Positions 61,854-64,000 of a stretch of DNA of 64,000 nucleotides are shown piece by piece. The notes beneath the pieces were generated by a model. The model did not search any database, was not told the DNA's origin, and saw only the letters and a program-made list of their open reading frames with translations. Both the position numbers and the translations under genes were made by a program. Position 1 is the stretch's first letter; the number at the start of each line of letters is the position of its first letter. The DNA comes from Clostridia bacterium. Lineage in GTDB: Bacteria > Bacillota > Clostridia > Christensenellales > SZUA-584. Location of the stretch: positions 114,650 to 178,649 of the forward strand of contig JABGQS010000002.1 of the NCBI GenBank assembly GCA_018648645.1, written 5' to 3'.

Positions 61854-63005
61854 ATGGCAAAGCAAACTTGGCAAAAAAAGTTTCTTAATGAAATAATGAA
61901 ACAGTCAAATTTAAGGAAAAATGAGTTTTCTGATGCTCCTTTCTGGTTAAGCAAAGATAAAATTGAATTACTTCCAAAAAGCTTAGTCAAGTTTTTTTCA
62001 CCAAACATATACAGTTTTCTTTCCTTGAATAATAAAAGCCTTTATTTTGCCACGCCTAGTAGTTTTAATGATCCTTATGATTGTTACCTTGGAGCGAATA
62101 ATGAAGAGTATGTAAAAAAATATTTGTTAAAATATATTGAGGATAATAGCTTTATTGAAGAAAGAATAATCACAGAAGACGAAAGAAATAGGTTGAGTGA
62201 ATCAAGAGCTTTTGATTCTGGTGATTATTATAATATCTACGAAAGTTTCTCATCAGCTTTTAATTCAATTGTGCTTAGTAAGGAGGAGGAAAAGCAAAAC
62301 AAGTTAAGGTTAGCAAAAATTATTGCGAACAGGAATTTTGAATACACAATAAAAAACCTAAGAAACAACAATATTAGAGTATGTTGCTTTTCTGAAATGA
62401 GTAAAAATGAGCTTGCCTCACACGTAGAGATGTGGTCTCATTATGCAGATAACCATAAAGGGTTTTGTGTTGAATATGACATTGCAAGATTTAAAGAGGA
62501 TTGCCAAAATTATTATAGCGAACCAAGGGATTCTGAAAATTATCAATATTATGAAAAGCAAATGTTGAATATGAGTATATTTGCAGGTATATTTCCTTGC
62601 TTATATAATTCACAAATGATAAAAATAACTACAAGCCAACTTCTAAATAAGAAGGACACCCAAGAAAAGCGAAATAGAGAACGTAATCGATTAATGAAAA
62701 CATTTCTAACCAAATATTCAAAATGGAATTATGAAAACGAATGGCGAGTTGTACTAAGTTCTAAACTGTTGGAGAAGTATGGATTTGCTCTTCCATTTCC
62801 CTATATTAAAGCTATATATTTGGGAAGCAGGATTGAAAAGCACTATAAAGAAGCAATTTTAAATATTGCAAAAAGAGAGGAAATCAAGGCATACACATCC
62901 TCTCTTTCGCATAATAGATACGAACTCGAATTTTACCCTATTGATATTGATTTTTATTTTAAATATAAGGATTTAATAGACCTTGAAGGATATAAATATA
63001 AATAG
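61854..63005 (+). CDS. DUF2971 family protein
   Basis: Protein of 383 aa with the DUF2971 layout: SLYFATPSSFNDPYDC near the N terminus, RVCCFSEMSKNELASHVEMWSHYADNHKGFCVEYD in the middle (the strongest signature) and YENEWRVVLSS followed by IKAIYLGSRI near the end. Members are often in defence islands or on mobile elements; their reaction is unknown. The gene is markedly AT-rich and stands alone with its own promoter, so recent acquisition is likely. GAAAGG lies upstream of the ATG. Confidence 0.85.
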   Translation: MAKQTWQKKFLNEIMKQSNLRKNEFSDAPFWLSKDKIELLPKSLVKFFSPNIYSFLSLNNKSLYFATPSSFNDPYDCYLGANNEEYVKKYLLKYIEDNSFIEERIITEDERNRLSESRAFDSGDYYNIYESFSSAFNSIVLSKEEEKQNKLRLAKIIANRNFEYTIKNLRNNNIRVCCFSEMSKNELASHVEMWSHYADNHKGFCVEYDIARFKEDCQNYYSEPRDSENYQYYEKQMLNMSIFAGIFPCLYNSQMIKITTSQLLNKKDTQEKRNRERNRLMKTFLTKYSKWNYENEWRVVLSSKLLEKYGFALPFPYIKAIYLGSRIEKHYKEAILNIAKREEIKAYTSSLSHNRYELEFYPIDIDFYFKYKDLIDLEGYKYK

Positions 63006-63052
63006 TTTCCTCTCTCATACAAATTAACACCTCCCCACAACAAACCACAACA

Positions 63053-63081
63053 AAAAAGAGACCGCTTTCGCGATCTCTTTT
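63053..63081. terminator. Bidirectional terminator between DUF2971 and hpf
   Basis: AAAAGAGA.CGC pairs with GCG.TCTCTTTT around TTTC; it serves both converging genes. Confidence 0.85.
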
Positions 63082-63092
63082 GTAATATCTTT

Positions 63093-63626
63093 TTATGCGT
63101 AATCCGGTTCGATTAGCCCTAGGTCTCCGTCGTCCCGTTTGTAAAGGACATTCACTTGGTCGGACTGAGCGTTCCGAAATACAAAAAACTGGTGTCCCAG
63201 CAGCTCCAGCTGCATTCGTGCTTCCGCAACGTCCATAGGTTTTACTAAAAAACGTTTTGTGCGCACAATTTCGGGCATAGCCTCCTCTTCAATCTCATCA
63301 TGATACTCATAGGCATTTTGGTCAAATGCGCTCTCGTGCAGTCTTCTCTTAAGAGCGGTGCGGTGTTTGTGAATCTGCTTTTCGAGCTTTCGCAGCACCC
63401 CGTCTACCGAAGAGTACATATCCCCCGAAGCTTCTTCACCTCGAAGGACTACACCATGGAAAAGTACCGTTACCTCCACGATATGTCGTGCCTTCTGGAT
63501 AGACATGGTTACGTGCGCCTCGGTGTCAGGCTTAAAGTACCTTTGCAGCTTGCTCACCTTTTTGGTCACCATCTCTTTTAAGTAATCGGACACATCCATG
63601 CCCTTTCCCGTTATAATGACGCGCAT
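63093..63626 (-). CDS. hpf: Long-form ribosome hibernation promoting factor
   Basis: Protein of 177 aa. The N-terminal domain (MRVIITGKGMDVSDYLKEMVTKKVSKLQRYF... HVTMSIQKARHIVEVTVLFHGVVLRGEEASGDMYSSVDGVLRKLEKQI) binds the 30S subunit; the C-terminal dimerisation domain reads IVRTKRFLVKPMDVAEARMQLELLGHQFFVFRNAQSDQVNVLYKRDDGDLGLIEP. It forms 100S ribosome dimers in stationary phase. AAAGGGGG lies before the ATG. Confidence 0.97.
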   Translation of the reverse strand: MRVIITGKGMDVSDYLKEMVTKKVSKLQRYFKPDTEAHVTMSIQKARHIVEVTVLFHGVVLRGEEASGDMYSSVDGVLRKLEKQIHKHRTALKRRLHESAFDQNAYEYHDEIEEEAMPEIVRTKRFLVKPMDVAEARMQLELLGHQFFVFRNAQSDQVNVLYKRDDGDLGLIEPDYA

Positions 63627-63849
63627 ATTCCTGCCCCCTTTCTATGTATTTTTACCCGCAATATCTGCGAGCAATTCTTTTGATTTTACATCCCTCCAAA
63701 TTTGTTATTTGAAATGTGGTGCTTATATATTCTCTATTCTATATAAAGCGATATTTTTCCTGCAAAGGAGGCTATCCTACACAATAAATTCACAATCTTA
63801 AACAATATGTTCATAAAGTTAAGACTTGCGCAATAATTGGTCGGCAAAT
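63627..63849. other. Upstream region of hpf
   Basis: AT-rich, about 220 bp, likely to hold the hpf promoter on the minus strand; no hexamer pair is good enough to call, and no gene is seen. Confidence 0.4.
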
Positions 63850-63878
63850 TTGACGTGTGCGCCGCTTTTTAGTACGAT
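63850..63878 (+). promoter_or_regulatory. Promoter at the right edge
   Basis: TTGACG (63850-63855), 17 bp, TACGAT (63873-63878). It reads into a 12-codon frame with a good ribosome binding site. Confidence 0.5.
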
Positions 63879-63911
63879 ATAGTTATCAATTTTGCAAAGG
63901 AGTTGACACTT

Positions 63912-63950
63912 ATGAAAAACGGTAATGATAAAGTCCGTATAATGGTGTAA
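63912..63950 (+). CDS. Possible 12-codon small ORF or leader peptide
   Basis: ATG preceded by AAAGGAG, coding MKNGNDKVRIMV and a stop, 35 bp downstream of a promoter. After it, a small inverted repeat (GAGCCAAAGAGCTC, about 63973) is present. It could be a leader peptide of a gene beyond the window, a small protein, or chance. Confidence 0.3.
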   Translation: MKNGNDKVRIMV

Positions 63951-64000
63951 AAAGGGAATTCAAATAAAAAAGAGCCAAAGAGCTCAACCTCGGTTAAAAT

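Overview
The window reads as chromosome of an anaerobic, spore-forming Clostridia-type Bacillota. The reasons are a clear Spo0A, the yybS-gdpP-rplI-dnaB block, a V/A-type ATPase behind rpiB and upp, a long-form HPF, an anaerobic (radical SAM) sulfatase maturase with two Cys-type sulfatases, and B12-dependent radical SAM and corrinoid-activation proteins. The sulfatases and many lipoproteins would fit a gut or host-associated life, but the species cannot be named from the sequence alone. No phage, insertion sequence, CRISPR array or rRNA was seen.

Layout. 0.1-10.8 kb (minus strand): a membrane-anchored Mrr-type nuclease; an operon of PPOX-like protein, two sulfatases and their maturase, with two NagR/DasR-like operator sites upstream; then lipoproteins and a flavodoxin, two of which share a duplicated promoter with the same palindrome. 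11.2-13.2 kb (plus): an acetyltransferase-fold protein with a DUF6320 membrane protein, probably from a leaderless mRNA. 13.3-17.9 kb (minus): a SIR2-TPR protein, a DUF975 membrane protein and two lipoproteins. 18-28 kb (minus): a nine-gene V/A-type ATPase (G-I-K-E-C-F-A-B-D) preceded by rpiB and upp; the K subunit has the Na+-site residues. 28.1-35.1 kb (plus): DUF1638, an unknown protein, a corrinoid-activator-like ASKHA ATPase, a DUF998 membrane protein, a B12-binding radical SAM DUF4080 protein and a surface protein.

35.3-41.2 kb (minus): dnaB, rplI, gdpP, yybS and spo0A. 41.4-46.6 kb: a degenerate Fic-fold protein with an N-terminal HTH, three related DUF2569 membrane proteins (one fused to a GNAT domain), a methyltransferase and ilvE. 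46.8-53.6 kb: surface and membrane proteins, a HAD phosphatase, uppP, a PepV-type dipeptidase and small proteins. 53.8-58.2 kb (plus): a lipoprotein, a cytosolic sialidase-fold protein, a DUF711 (UPF0210) protein and a membrane diguanylate cyclase. 58.3-60.3 kb: an AT-rich lipoprotein gene flanked by two copies of a promoter-bearing 45-bp repeat, then tRNA-Arg(CCT) and four 96-bp tandem repeats, each with two hairpins. 60.5-64 kb: a GNAT-like protein, a DUF2971 protein, hpf, and a promoter with a tiny ORF at the right edge.

The most unusual items are the tRNA-linked hairpin array, the corrinoid-activation operon that lacks a methyltransferase, the twin palindrome promoters, the amino-sugar-type operators above the sulfatase operon, and the Fic pseudoenzyme beside spo0A. 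Start codons were moved from the longest reading frame wherever a ribosome binding site supported a shorter protein.
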